Positions 16,895 through 25,775 of a stretch of 64,000 nt of DNA are shown here, piece after piece. Position numbers and translations under genes: made by a program. The stretch is from Ignavibacteriae bacterium HGW-Ignavibacteriae-1 (GTDB lineage: Bacteria; Bacteroidota; Ignavibacteria; Kapaibacteriales; UBA2268): contig PGYU01000001.1 of the NCBI GenBank assembly GCA_002839825.1, positions 124,001 through 188,000 on the forward strand, in the 5' to 3' direction. How positions within the stretch are numbered: position 1 is the first letter of the stretch; each line of letters starts with the position of its first letter. Under the pieces are notes generated by a model that made no database searches, had not been told where the DNA came from, and saw only the letters and a list, made by a program, of their open reading frames with translations.

Positions 16895-18186
16895 GATTAA
16901 TTGTCCTTAACATTGTTTTTCTGACGTTGATGATGAATGTCGCTAACGCCCAACCCAAAGCAGGCGAAAGCCTTGACCGTATTGTCGCTATAGTTGGTGA
17001 TGATGTTGTTATGAAATCCGATATTGACGGTCAGATTGGCGCTCTTTTGCAGTATGACAAGAATCTTGACGTCAATGATAAAGCTCTCAGAAAGCAAATT
17101 CTTGATGGGCTGATTGACCAATTCCTAATGGTTTACAAAGCCAAGCAAGATTCAATCGTAGTTTCCGACGAGGAAGTGACGCAAAGAATGGAAATGCACC
17201 TCCAGACAGAAGTCAGAAGATTTGGCTCTGAGCAGCGTGTGGAGCAAGTTTACGGTATGTCTATACCCAGAATCAAAAATGAAATAAAAGAGAAAATTCG
17301 CCAGAGCTTATTAGTTCAAAATCTATTGTCCGTAAAGTTTAGCGACGTAAAAGTTTCTCAAAAAGAAGTCCAAGAATTTTATGCCAAAAATAGTGATTCA
17401 ATCCCCGAAATGCCAGCAGCTTATGAGTTATATCATATAGTCAAGAATGTCAAATCGGACGATGACACTAAGAAAACTTCATTTGAATTTGCTGTCAAAT
17501 TGCGTGATTCGCTTCTAAATGGTGCAGATTTCGCAGACTTTGCAAACCGTTACAGCGGCGACCCGGGTACTGCCCAAGAAGGTGGCGAGCTCGGTTGGTT
17601 CGAACGTGGGAAGTTATTTCCCGAATTTGAACAAGCGGCTTTCAAATTAGCTGTCAATGAGATTTCACTGCCAATCGAGACTCCATTTGGTTTCCATATT
17701 ATCCAAACGCTCGATAAGCGAGCCGATGCTGTAAAAACTCGTCATATTTTGCTTAAATTTGCACAATCAACCGAAGACAAGCAAAGAGCTATTGACTTTT
17801 TAAACGATTTGAAGAAAAAAATCGAAGACGGTTCCGATTTCGAAGAGTTAGCCAAATTACATTCAGATGACAAGGACAGTCGCGGTTTTGGTGGATTCCT
17901 CGGTAAATTGCCTTATGAAGATTTGCCCGAAAAGCTACGTCCGATTGTAACAGAACTCCCTGACGGTGGCTTGAGCGAACCTATGCTATATGTATCCGAC
18001 CCTTCTAAAGAGTCCTATCATATAATTTACAAAAAGAAATTTCATCCTGTACACAAAGCAAATTTGACAGATGATTTTAACGAAATCGAGCAATATGCGA
18101 TTGAAACTAAAAAGCGAAAATTATATTCTGAATTTCTCAAAAATCTACGTAAAGATATGCATTGGGAAATAGTCAGTGATTATTAG
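16891..18186 (+). CDS. surA: Periplasmic peptidyl-prolyl isomerase SurA-like
   Basis: A 431-residue protein with a signal peptide (cleavage after ANA, residue 20), the SurA N-terminal domain (IVAIVGDDVVMKSDIDGQI, about 31-49, extending to about 170) and two parvulin domains. The first runs from about 178 to 275 with YELYHIVKNV and PFGFHIIQTL; the second from about 279 to 390 with KTRHILLKF and the segment ending YHIIYKKKF. This is the normal SurA layout and length. SurA assists outer-membrane protein biogenesis, in keeping with the beta-barrel, TamB and T9SS proteins in the window. It is translationally coupled to the larger paralogue upstream and its stop overlaps the convergent comF stop by four bases. 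Confidence 0.9.
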   Translation: MRLIVLNIVFLTLMMNVANAQPKAGESLDRIVAIVGDDVVMKSDIDGQIGALLQYDKNLDVNDKALRKQILDGLIDQFLMVYKAKQDSIVVSDEEVTQRMEMHLQTEVRRFGSEQRVEQVYGMSIPRIKNEIKEKIRQSLLVQNLLSVKFSDVKVSQKEVQEFYAKNSDSIPEMPAAYELYHIVKNVKSDDDTKKTSFEFAVKLRDSLLNGADFADFANRYSGDPGTAQEGGELGWFERGKLFPEFEQAAFKLAVNEISLPIETPFGFHIIQTLDKRADAVKTRHILLKFAQSTEDKQRAIDFLNDLKKKIEDGSDFEELAKLHSDDKDSRGFGGFLGKLPYEDLPEKLRPIVTELPDGGLSEPMLYVSDPSKESYHIIYKKKFHPVHKANLTDDFNEIEQYAIETKKRKLYSEFLKNLRKDMHWEIVSDY

Positions 18187-18896
18187 GCAATTGCAACAGT
18201 TGCACAATCGCATCGCTCGGCACCTGCCGATTTGAGACTTTTTGCAAGTGAGTTAATTGTCGAGCCCGTTGTCAGAACATCGTCCACTAAAAGAATTCGG
18301 CTCCCATTGGGGTCGAATTTTTTGTTTAGTTCAAATATATTCCCAACATTGCGCTTGCGTTGCTCTTTACTGAGTGCAGTCTGAGTTATGGTGTATTGGT
18401 TCCTTTTGACGAATTCATCAGACATTTCGCCCGCAACAAATTCAATCAAACCTAAAGAAATGTGATATGATTGGTTATAGCCGCGTTCGCGATATTTTAC
18501 TTTGTGAATTGGCACGGGAATGATATAGTTGTACTCAGTCATGCCGTCAATTTGCATTCTCCTTCCCAAGAGCTTTCCGTATTCATACGCTAATTGCGAC
18601 AATCCTGCATATTTGAATTTGTGAATTGCTTCCAGATACTGAGCATTCTCCTTCAGAGAAATAAGAGCAGTTGCGCCATCAATCGCTACTTTGTCTTCGC
18701 TGAAATGCTCAAAAAAACGATTACGAATAATATTGGGTGGTGGAGCATAAGGAATAGAGTTGAGGCAAGCGTAGCAAAGCATTTTGAATTGAGCAGAATT
18801 TGGCTTGATGTGTTTATTACAAATGGCACAATGCTCTGGAGCGACAAAATCAAAGAGATTGTCTCGGATTGCCCTTATAAACGTAGTATTTACCAA
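18183..18896 (-). CDS. comF: ComF-family phosphoribosyltransferase-like protein
   Basis: A 237-residue protein with an N-terminal four-cysteine zinc site (C23-x2-C26 and C41-x2-C44) and a C-terminal type I phosphoribosyltransferase domain whose PRPP motif is ILLVDDVLTTGSTI. The intermediate element REIGYNQS-like (RERGYNQSYHIS) and AGLSQLAYEYGKLLGRRM are typical of ComF. In naturally competent bacteria ComF is needed for handling incoming DNA, but its biochemical role is poorly defined. The start is TTG 14 bases after the upstream stop, with a weak GAG element. It is likely cotranscribed with the MauE/DoxX-like gene. No other competence gene is present. Confidence 0.92.
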   Translation of the reverse strand: MVNTTFIRAIRDNLFDFVAPEHCAICNKHIKPNSAQFKMLCYACLNSIPYAPPPNIIRNRFFEHFSEDKVAIDGATALISLKENAQYLEAIHKFKYAGLSQLAYEYGKLLGRRMQIDGMTEYNYIIPVPIHKVKYRERGYNQSYHISLGLIEFVAGEMSDEFVKRNQYTITQTALSKEQRKRNVGNIFELNKKFDPNGSRILLVDDVLTTGSTINSLAKSLKSAGAERCDCATVAIA

Positions 18897-18910
18897 TTAC
18901 CACTCTTATT

Positions 18911-19354
18911 TTATTCAAACTTGTCTAATGAGAATCTGCTTTTTGGAAAATAGATATTGAAAATTGAAATCGCGAATAATACCAAATTTTCAATCAACTT
19001 TGGAAATCCAACTTTCTGTGGATTAGTGCTCGAGCATCCGCAATTGATGTCAAGCCCGCGTGCCATAGCCGAAATTACGGCAATTACAAATACAAACATC
19101 ATTGACGCTGTGATTACCGAATTTGCTCTAACTTTTACACCAGTTATAAGCAGTACTCCGCAAATGGTTTCGACCCAAGGCAATATCATAGCAATCATGT
19201 TCAGCGAAAAGTTCGGAACCATGTCATAATTCGCAATTTCGGAGACAAAAAGTGTAGGATTGGCAATTTTACCTATTCCGTATGTTAAAAAAATGTAGCC
19301 CACGATAATTCTTGCAATTGTAGTCGGTATTCCTGATTCGAGTATCTTTTTCAT
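18911..19354 (-). CDS. MauE/DoxX-family redox-associated membrane protein
   Basis: A 147-residue membrane protein with four hydrophobic helices (about 12-30, 50-72, 79-98 and 119-136). The third loop contains LDINCGCSS (cysteines 105 and 107), a feature of MauE/DoxX-like membrane proteins linked to disulfide or methylamine-dehydrogenase maturation. The family has been associated with redox partner proteins; no such partner is adjacent. It begins the two-gene minus-strand unit with comF. Confidence 0.75.
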   Translation of the reverse strand: MKKILESGIPTTIARIIVGYIFLTYGIGKIANPTLFVSEIANYDMVPNFSLNMIAMILPWVETICGVLLITGVKVRANSVITASMMFVFVIAVISAMARGLDINCGCSSTNPQKVGFPKLIENLVLFAISIFNIYFPKSRFSLDKFE

Positions 19355-19423
19355 CTAATTTGAGTCGTTGATTTTAATAATTATTATTAACTACTAAAAC
19401 AACTCATTATTTTACCTTTTTCA

Positions 19424-19457
19424 TTGTCACGCTCAAAATCAATATATTTGTGACAAT
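19424..19457. repeat. Inverted repeat around a -7 box
   Basis: ATTGTCAC (19424-19431) and GTGACAAT (19450-19457) are exact inverted copies separated by 18 bases. The right arm shares a base with TATATTTG (19443-19450), a good Bacteroidota -7 box for the phosphohexomutase gene at 19487. An operator or a structured leader is possible. Confidence 0.45.
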
Positions 19458-19486
19458 AAAAATTTGAAAATTCATAAAAGTATAAA

Positions 19487-20851
19487 ATGTCTTTTGTAAG
19501 GTCAATTTCAGGAATCAGGGCAACTTTGGGAGATGATATGACTCCCGAGATGGTCGCCAAATATGTTGCGGCATTCGCCAAAGCTACAAAATCAAAAAAA
19601 ATCGCAGTCGGCAGAGACGGCAGACCTTCAGGCGATTGGATAGAAAAAATCGTTTCTTGGACACTCTCTAAATGCGGTGTAGAATGTGATATTCTGGGCA
19701 TTGTCCCAACTCCGACAGTCCAATTAATGGTCGAGAAATTCGATTATGACGCCGGAATCGTTATCACAGCTTCGCACAATCCGGAACAATGGAACGGGTT
19801 GAAATTTCTGAATTCAAGCGGTGTGTTTTTGAATGAAGCTGAAAATCAAAAAGTATGGGATATAGTTGATTCAGGGGCTATTGAAAGTGATTCTGAAAAT
19901 CATGCTGAAATAAAATTCTCCGAAGTTGAGCCAATAGATTTTCATATCAAATCAGTCACAAATAGCGATTTCATCGCTGAACGATTGGAAATAATCAAAT
20001 CTCGCAAATTCAAAGTGGTCGTTGATGCCGTAAACGCTTCTGGAAGTGTTATCATCCCGAAACTGCTCGAATCTCTTGGTTGCGAAGTAATCACTATCAA
20101 TTGCGAAGGTAACGGAGAATTTCCTCACGTTCCCGAACCGCTCCCACAATATTTGACCGAATTATCTGCTAAAGTCGCAGAAGTCGGTGCTGATGTAGGC
20201 TTTGCTGTGGACCCCGATGCCGATAGATTAGTCCTTGTGGACGAAAGCGGTTCTTGCGTAAGCGAGGAAAAGACAATAGCCTTGGCGATTCAATCTGTCA
20301 TGAGTAGCTCGATTGCCGAAGCTACGAAAATTGCAGTTGTCAATCTTTCTACTTCATCATATTCCGAATGGGCTGCTCGGCAATTCGGTGGCAGCGTTGC
20401 CCGTTGTCCCGTTGGTGAAATCAACGTCGTTAGCAAAATGAAAGAAATCGGTGCAATCATCGGTGGGGAAGGTAGCGGTGGTGTGATATTACCCAATTGC
20501 CATTACGGACGTGATTCCCTTGTTGGGATTTGCTTGATTTTGGGCTTAATGGCTCAATCAAATCGCTCCTTATCCGAATTGTCAAACGACTTCCCAGCTT
20601 ATGAAATGAAAAAGCTTAAATTTGATTTCACAGGTAATTTTGTAAATTTGAAATCTCGAATAATTCAAGAAATTTCTTCTGAAAATGTCAATTTGGAAGA
20701 TGGACTGAGAATTGATTCGGACGGCTTTTGGATTCATATCCGCAAGTCAAACACAGAGCCTATCATCCGGCTTATTTACGAAAAGTTGAATGATTCAAAT
20801 ATTGATGAAACGATTAACATAATCAAAAGCATCATTGCGGAAACTGAATGA
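19487..20851 (+). CDS. Phosphoglucosamine/phosphohexose mutase
   Basis: A 454-residue alpha-D-phosphohexomutase. The phosphoserine loop is ITASHNPEQWNG (S96), the metal-binding loop is DPDADRLVLVDE (about 237-248), the sugar-specificity loop is GEGSGGVI, and the phosphate-binding end is RKSNTEPIIRL. These enzymes interconvert hexose 1- and 6-phosphates; the RSISGIRA start and GEGSGG loop resemble the GlmM/phosphomannomutase side of the family, but whether it makes glucosamine-1-P or mannose-1-P cannot be decided. Product would feed UDP-GlcNAc or GDP-mannose. It overlaps the ccoI start by four bases, an odd pairing with no obvious metabolic link. Confidence 0.9.
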   Translation: MSFVRSISGIRATLGDDMTPEMVAKYVAAFAKATKSKKIAVGRDGRPSGDWIEKIVSWTLSKCGVECDILGIVPTPTVQLMVEKFDYDAGIVITASHNPEQWNGLKFLNSSGVFLNEAENQKVWDIVDSGAIESDSENHAEIKFSEVEPIDFHIKSVTNSDFIAERLEIIKSRKFKVVVDAVNASGSVIIPKLLESLGCEVITINCEGNGEFPHVPEPLPQYLTELSAKVAEVGADVGFAVDPDADRLVLVDESGSCVSEEKTIALAIQSVMSSSIAEATKIAVVNLSTSSYSEWAARQFGGSVARCPVGEINVVSKMKEIGAIIGGEGSGGVILPNCHYGRDSLVGICLILGLMAQSNRSLSELSNDFPAYEMKKLKFDFTGNFVNLKSRIIQEISSENVNLEDGLRIDSDGFWIHIRKSNTEPIIRLIYEKLNDSNIDETINIIKSIIAETE

Positions 20852-23265
20852 AACCTGATAATTTGATTTGCTATCATTGTGGGGACATTTGTCCTGACGA
20901 CACTATTAAAATCGACAATAAATTATTTTGTTGCAACGGTTGCAAAACTGTTCACATTCTGCTGTCAGACAATGATTTGACTAAGATTTACGAGGAAGCT
21001 CGAATTGGTTCTGATTCAAAATCTAAATTTGACAAAGATGAATTTTCCTTCCTTGATGACAATTCAATTGTCGAAAAACTATTAAAATATAATATCGAAA
21101 ATCGCTCAAAAGTGATTTTCTATTTGCCTCAAATCTATTGCAGTGCTTGTTTGTACCTAATCGAAAATATTCACCTTTTGGAAAGCGGTGTGCTCGAATC
21201 TAAGGTGAATTTCTTGCGCAAAGAAGTCAGCATCACATTTGATAACCATAAAACTTCGCTTCGCAAAATCGTTGAACTGCTCACATTGTTAGGTTATCGC
21301 CCAACTTTGAATCTATCGGATATCGAACAACCCCGAAAGATTGCTCACAACAGGGCATTATATATCAAATTGGGAATTGCGGGATTTGCTTTTGGTAATA
21401 TCATGTTGATGGCAATTCCTGAATATTTATCCGGTGGCAATATCCAAAGCGATATCCGCACTTACATGGGCTATATCTCGATTTTGCTGAGTATTCCCGT
21501 TATGTATGCCGCAAGCGATTATTTCAAGGGCGCGTGGCACGGCTTAAAAATGAAAACTGTGAATATTGATGTACCCTTGAGCTTGGGGATTTTGGTGCTA
21601 TTTCTACGTAGCGTTTACGATATTTTGTTCACAGCCGATTCGGGTTTCATTGATTCGCTCACAGGTTTGGTCTTTTTCCTCTTATTGGGAAAATTATTCC
21701 AACAAAAAACTTATCATAATTTATCATTCAATCGCGATTTCAAATCCTATTTTCCGCTTTCGGTAATCAAATCCGATAACGGAAATGACAAGCCTATACC
21801 CGTCAATCAAATCGTTCCGGGTGATTTGCTTTCGATTCGTCATGATGAACTCATTCCGGCGGATTCAATTTTGGAAAGCGAATCTGCATTGATTGACTAT
21901 AGTTTCGTAACCGGAGAATCATCACCGATTACCGCCATGAAAAATGACAAGATTTACGCCGGTGGCAAACACAAGGGGAGCGTAATCAAAATTCGAGTGA
22001 TGAAGAAATTTTCAAGTAGCTATTTAACGGAGCTTTGGAATTCCAAGCTATTTGAAAAGCAGAAAGAATCAACAATTTCAAATTTGTCAAATACAGCTGC
22101 GAAATACTTTACTGCAATTGTGCTTGTGATTGCTATTGCAACCGCTATTTATTGGATTCCCAAGGATATGACTATCGCCATGAATGCGATTACTGCAGTG
22201 TTAATCATTGCCTGCCCGTGCGCTATCGCACTTTCGATTCCATTTTCCTACGGCACTACAATGCGATTACTCGGAAAAAGGAAAATGTTCTTAAAAACAG
22301 ATAAAATTGTCGAATATATGACTTCCGCCGATGTAATCGTTTTTGATAAAACGGGAACTCTGACCGAACTAAACAAGTCTGAAATCACTTTCAACGGCTC
22401 TCCGCTCGATAATGACAAGCAGATTGCAATTAAATCTATAGTCAAAAACTCGACTCACCCTTTGAGCAACATGATTTACAATCATCTAAATTGTGAAACT
22501 GTCATCGTTGATGATTATGATGAAGTGTCGGGCAAAGGGCTGATGGCATTTGTAGGAACTAATTCGATTCTGCTCGGCAGTAAATCTTGGCTCTTGGAAA
22601 ATAATATAAAAATTGATGCTGAATCAGGCGATATTTCTGGTGAGTTCAATGCCGAATCGCGTGTTTACGTAGCCTTTAATGGTATTTACTCCGGGTTTTT
22701 TGCCATTAATTCATCTTATAGGCATGGCTTGAAATCGCTTTTTGACGAACTTCTGAAAAAGCACGAAATTTACATTTTATCAGGTGATAATGATTCTGAA
22801 CGAAATCATCTGCAAACCCTCACTTCCGACAAAGCTAAAATGCAATTTAATATGCTTCCGGCTGATAAATTGGAATATATCTCAAAGCTGCAGCAATCCG
22901 GCAAAAAGGTGATTATGATAGGCGATGGGTTGAACGATGCCGGAGCTTTGAACCAAAGTGATGTCGGGATTGCAATAGCCGAGCAACATTCTAACTTTAC
23001 ACCGGGCTCGGACGCCATTTTGATAGCTGATGAGTTCCCCAAACTCACAAAATTATTAACCCTCGCCAAAAATGGTGTCACCACTGTGAAGTTGAGCTAT
23101 TTTTTGTCCTTTGTTTATCATAGCATCGGCTTCTTTTTTGCGGTTCAAGGGCTTCTGTCGCCGTTGATAGCGGCGATTTTGATGCCTATCAGCTCAATTA
23201 GTGTTATAGCATTAACTGTTGGCTCAGCATATTTAAAAGATTTTAGATTATCTCGCAAGATTTAG
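20848..23265 (+). CDS. ccoI: Copper-exporting P-type ATPase CcoI
   Basis: An 805-residue heavy-metal P1B-type ATPase. The N-terminus has a cysteine-rich zinc-ribbon-like segment (C8, C11, C15, C28, C29, C32) followed by a heavy-metal-associated domain with CSAC near residue 97. The core has the actuator motif VTGESSP, the membrane CPC motif (ACPCAIALS), phosphorylation site DKTGTLTEL and the hinge GDGLNDAGAL. This architecture matches FixI/CcoI, which transports copper to the periplasm to load CuB of cbb3 oxidase. It overlaps the phosphohexomutase by four bases and lies 155 bases before ccoS. The association with ccoSNOQPGH strongly supports the name. Confidence 0.93.
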   Translation: MKPDNLICYHCGDICPDDTIKIDNKLFCCNGCKTVHILLSDNDLTKIYEEARIGSDSKSKFDKDEFSFLDDNSIVEKLLKYNIENRSKVIFYLPQIYCSACLYLIENIHLLESGVLESKVNFLRKEVSITFDNHKTSLRKIVELLTLLGYRPTLNLSDIEQPRKIAHNRALYIKLGIAGFAFGNIMLMAIPEYLSGGNIQSDIRTYMGYISILLSIPVMYAASDYFKGAWHGLKMKTVNIDVPLSLGILVLFLRSVYDILFTADSGFIDSLTGLVFFLLLGKLFQQKTYHNLSFNRDFKSYFPLSVIKSDNGNDKPIPVNQIVPGDLLSIRHDELIPADSILESESALIDYSFVTGESSPITAMKNDKIYAGGKHKGSVIKIRVMKKFSSSYLTELWNSKLFEKQKESTISNLSNTAAKYFTAIVLVIAIATAIYWIPKDMTIAMNAITAVLIIACPCAIALSIPFSYGTTMRLLGKRKMFLKTDKIVEYMTSADVIVFDKTGTLTELNKSEITFNGSPLDNDKQIAIKSIVKNSTHPLSNMIYNHLNCETVIVDDYDEVSGKGLMAFVGTNSILLGSKSWLLENNIKIDAESGDISGEFNAESRVYVAFNGIYSGFFAINSSYRHGLKSLFDELLKKHEIYILSGDNDSERNHLQTLTSDKAKMQFNMLPADKLEYISKLQQSGKKVIMIGDGLNDAGALNQSDVGIAIAEQHSNFTPGSDAILIADEFPKLTKLLTLAKNGVTTVKLSYFLSFVYHSIGFFFAVQGLLSPLIAAILMPISSISVIALTVGSAYLKDFRLSRKI

Positions 23266-23323
23266 TCATTTCTAAAATATTTTTACATTTTGGTTACAAA
23301 TTATTAAAACAAAATTGCACAGT

Positions 23324-23337
23324 TCATTTGAAAATGA
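23324..23337. promoter_or_regulatory. Palindrome at the cbb3 promoter
   Basis: TCATTTGAAAATGA has six-base inverted arms (TCATTT, AAATGA) around GA and overlaps the -33 box of the predicted promoter. It could bind a regulator. Neither half matches the usual FNR site, and chance palindromes are common in AT-rich sequence. Confidence 0.35.
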
Positions 23338-23360
23338 TACATTTAAAAATTGTAAATTTG
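23327..23360 (+). promoter_or_regulatory. Bacteroidota-type promoter of the cbb3 cluster
   Basis: TTTG (23327-23330), 22 bases, then TAAATTTG (23353-23360), a match to TAnnTTTG. Transcription would start near 23367, leaving about 54 bases before the ccoS ATG. The spacer is slightly longer than the usual 19-21 bases. Confidence 0.5.
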
Positions 23361-23391
23361 CATTGTGCTTTATTGTATTTGCATTATGATT

Positions 23392-23405
23392 TTTGAATGT
23401 TCAAA
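23392..23405. promoter_or_regulatory. FNR-like palindrome upstream of ccoS
   Basis: TTTGAATGTTCAAA is a 14-base inverted repeat (TTTGA-N4-TCAAA) lying 15 bases before the ccoS start and downstream of the -7 box. The spacing resembles Crp/FNR-family sites (TTGAT-N4-ATCAA), but the half-site differs by a shift, so binding by such a protein is only a possibility. Oxygen-responsive control would suit cbb3 genes. Confidence 0.35.
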
Positions 23406-23420
23406 TTATACAGGTTTGTA

Positions 23421-23597
23421 ATGTCAGTTGTAATAATTTTGATGAGCGCCTCTTTATTTGTTGCCATAATTTTTTTGATTTCATTTCTATGGGCAGTCAA
23501 AAATGAACAATTTGATGACACTTTCACTCCTGCTTTACGCATTTTAAATGATGACAACAAAAATAATGTAAAATTAAAAGATGGAGTAGATGAATGA
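23421..23597 (+). CDS. ccoS: cbb3 oxidase assembly protein CcoS
   Basis: A 58-residue single-helix membrane protein (hydrophobic 3-28) with the family ending FLWAVKNEQFDDTFTPALRIL. The position after ccoI and before ccoN, and the WAVKxxQFDD motif, identify CcoS, required for cofactor insertion in cbb3 oxidase. The frame is open from 23397, but ATG 23421 gives the standard MSVxxIL N-terminus. It overlaps ccoNO by four bases. Confidence 0.92.
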   Translation: MSVVIILMSASLFVAIIFLISFLWAVKNEQFDDTFTPALRILNDDNKNNVKLKDGVDE

Positions 23598-25765
23598 GTA
23601 TTGATTCTTCCGGTTCAGTTAACCCCAAAGACCTCGAAACCTTCAGCTATGATAATGTGATTGTCCGAAATTTTGCTTGGGCAACGATTATCTGGGGCAT
23701 AGTCGGTTTCCTTGTTGGCTTGATAATAGCAATTCAAATGTTTGTTCCGGCATATTTCCCATTTTTAGATTTGGGAATTTCCTATATTTCCTTTGGCAGA
23801 CTTCGCCCATTGCATACAAATGCGGTAATTTTTGCATTTGTTGGTAACGCAATTTTCATGGGTGTTTATTATTCGCTACCTCGACTTGCCAAAGCTCCTA
23901 TGTGGAGCATCTTACTCAGTAAATTGCATTTCTGGGGCTGGCAATTGATTATTTTATCTGCCGCAATTACATTCCCTTTGGGATTAACGCAAGGCAAAGA
24001 ATATGCTGAATTAATATGGCCCATAGATGTGGCTGTTGCAGTTGTTTGGGTGATTTTTGGTATCAATATGTTGATGACTTTAGTCAAAAGGCGCGAGCGC
24101 CACATGTATGTTGCCATTTGGTTTTATATTGCATCGTGGGTAACCGTTGCAGTTTTGCATATAGTCAATTCATTAGTTATTCCTTATTCAATACTCGAGA
24201 GCTATCCAATTTATACCGGAGTTCAAGATGCATTGGTTCAGTGGTGGTATGGTCATAATGCTGTTGCATTTTTCTTGACAACTCCATATTTGGGGCTTAT
24301 GTATTATTTTCTCCCTAAAGCCGCCAATCGTCCTGTTTATTCATATAGACTTTCCATTATACATTTCTGGTCATTGATTTTCTTATATATTTGGGCAGGT
24401 CCTCACCATTTGCTTTATTCATCAACGCCTGATTGGGTTCAATCACTCGGTACGGTGTTTTCGATAATGCTTATCGCACCGTCATGGGGCGGTATGATTA
24501 ATGGTTTGCTCACACTCCGAGGAGCTTGGGACAAAGTTCGCGAAGACCCTGTCCTGAAATTCATGGTAGTTGCTATTACAGCGTATGGTATGGCTGTATT
24601 CGAAGGTCCAATGCTTTCGATTAAAAGCTTCAATGCACTTTCGCACTTTACCGATTGGACTATTGCACACGTTCATGTTGGAGCATTAGGGTGGAACGGT
24701 ATGCTGACATTCGGAATTTTATATTGGATAATACCGAAAATGTGGAAAACCGAACTGCATTCTAAAAAACTTGCAAGTTTGCACTTTTGGATTGCATTTC
24801 TGGGCATTTTGATATATGCTGCACCACTTTATTGGGCAGGAATCACACAAGGCTTGATGTGGAAACAATTCTCGCCTGATGGATTTTTGATGTATCGCAA
24901 CTTTCTCGAAACAGTAACGCATTTAGTTCCGATGTATGCTATCAGAGCTTTAGGCGGCACATTCTTCTTGACAGGCGCAATTATCATGTTGTATAATCTA
25001 ATCATGACAATGAAACGCGGTTCATTCATGGCTGAGGAAACCTTCAAGGCGCCAGCTATGGCATCTATACATAACGAAAAGGTAAACCATAGATGGTTGG
25101 AAGGTAAGCCGATGCCATTTTTGATTGCATCACTTGTTGTAGTTTTGGTTGGAGGTATTTTTGAAATTGTACCGATGCAGGTAATCAAATCAAACGTTCC
25201 GACAATTACAAGTGTTAAGCCATATACACCACTCGAATTGCACGGTCGGGATATTTACATCCGAGAAGGTTGCTATTTGTGCCACTCGCAAATGGTTCGT
25301 CCATTCAGAAACGAGACTGAACGTTACGGAGAATATTCCAAAGCCGGTGAATTTGTTTACGATACGCCATTCCAATGGGGTTCTAAACGAACAGGACCGG
25401 ATTTGCACAGAATTGGTGGCAAATACCCTCATGCTTGGCACTACCAACATATGTACGACCCACAATCAATTTCTCCGGGTTCGATTATGCCGCGCTATCC
25501 GTGGTTACTCGAAAATAGTTTAGATACGTCTCTTACATCAAATAAGATCAGAGCTCTTATGACTCTCAACTTCCCATATCCTACCGGATATGATAATGTT
25601 GCACATATTGATGTCCGTACTCAAGCTCTCGAAATTGTCGAGGAACTGAAAGTTACGGGAATCGAAACTACGCACGATAAGGAAATCATCGCTCTGATTG
25701 CATATTTGCAAAGATTGGGCACTGATATAAAGGGCGAAAGTAAACCAATTTTCAACAAACCATAA
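23594..25765 (+). CDS. ccoNO: Fused cbb3 oxidase subunits CcoN-CcoO
   Basis: A 723-residue fusion. The first about 480 residues are CcoN: twelve membrane helices, with haem/CuB ligand stretches LHTNAVIFAFVGN, WWYGHNAVAFF, GPHHLLYSSTPDW and HVHVGALGWNG. A linker and one further membrane helix (about 510-530) lead into the CcoO cytochrome domain with CYLCH at about 560-564, MVRPFRNETERYGEYSKAGE and the distal-ligand region SPGSIMPRYPW. Subunit I reduces oxygen at the haem b3-CuB centre and CcoO passes electrons from cytochrome c. Fusion in this order is known from Bacteroidota, where it supports the taxonomic guess. There is no frameshift: the reading frame is continuous through the junction. 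Confidence 0.95.
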   Translation: MSIDSSGSVNPKDLETFSYDNVIVRNFAWATIIWGIVGFLVGLIIAIQMFVPAYFPFLDLGISYISFGRLRPLHTNAVIFAFVGNAIFMGVYYSLPRLAKAPMWSILLSKLHFWGWQLIILSAAITFPLGLTQGKEYAELIWPIDVAVAVVWVIFGINMLMTLVKRRERHMYVAIWFYIASWVTVAVLHIVNSLVIPYSILESYPIYTGVQDALVQWWYGHNAVAFFLTTPYLGLMYYFLPKAANRPVYSYRLSIIHFWSLIFLYIWAGPHHLLYSSTPDWVQSLGTVFSIMLIAPSWGGMINGLLTLRGAWDKVREDPVLKFMVVAITAYGMAVFEGPMLSIKSFNALSHFTDWTIAHVHVGALGWNGMLTFGILYWIIPKMWKTELHSKKLASLHFWIAFLGILIYAAPLYWAGITQGLMWKQFSPDGFLMYRNFLETVTHLVPMYAIRALGGTFFLTGAIIMLYNLIMTMKRGSFMAEETFKAPAMASIHNEKVNHRWLEGKPMPFLIASLVVVLVGGIFEIVPMQVIKSNVPTITSVKPYTPLELHGRDIYIREGCYLCHSQMVRPFRNETERYGEYSKAGEFVYDTPFQWGSKRTGPDLHRIGGKYPHAWHYQHMYDPQSISPGSIMPRYPWLLENSLDTSLTSNKIRALMTLNFPYPTGYDNVAHIDVRTQALEIVEELKVTGIETTHDKEIIALIAYLQRLGTDIKGESKPIFNKP

Positions 25766-25775
25766 GGAGGGCGTG

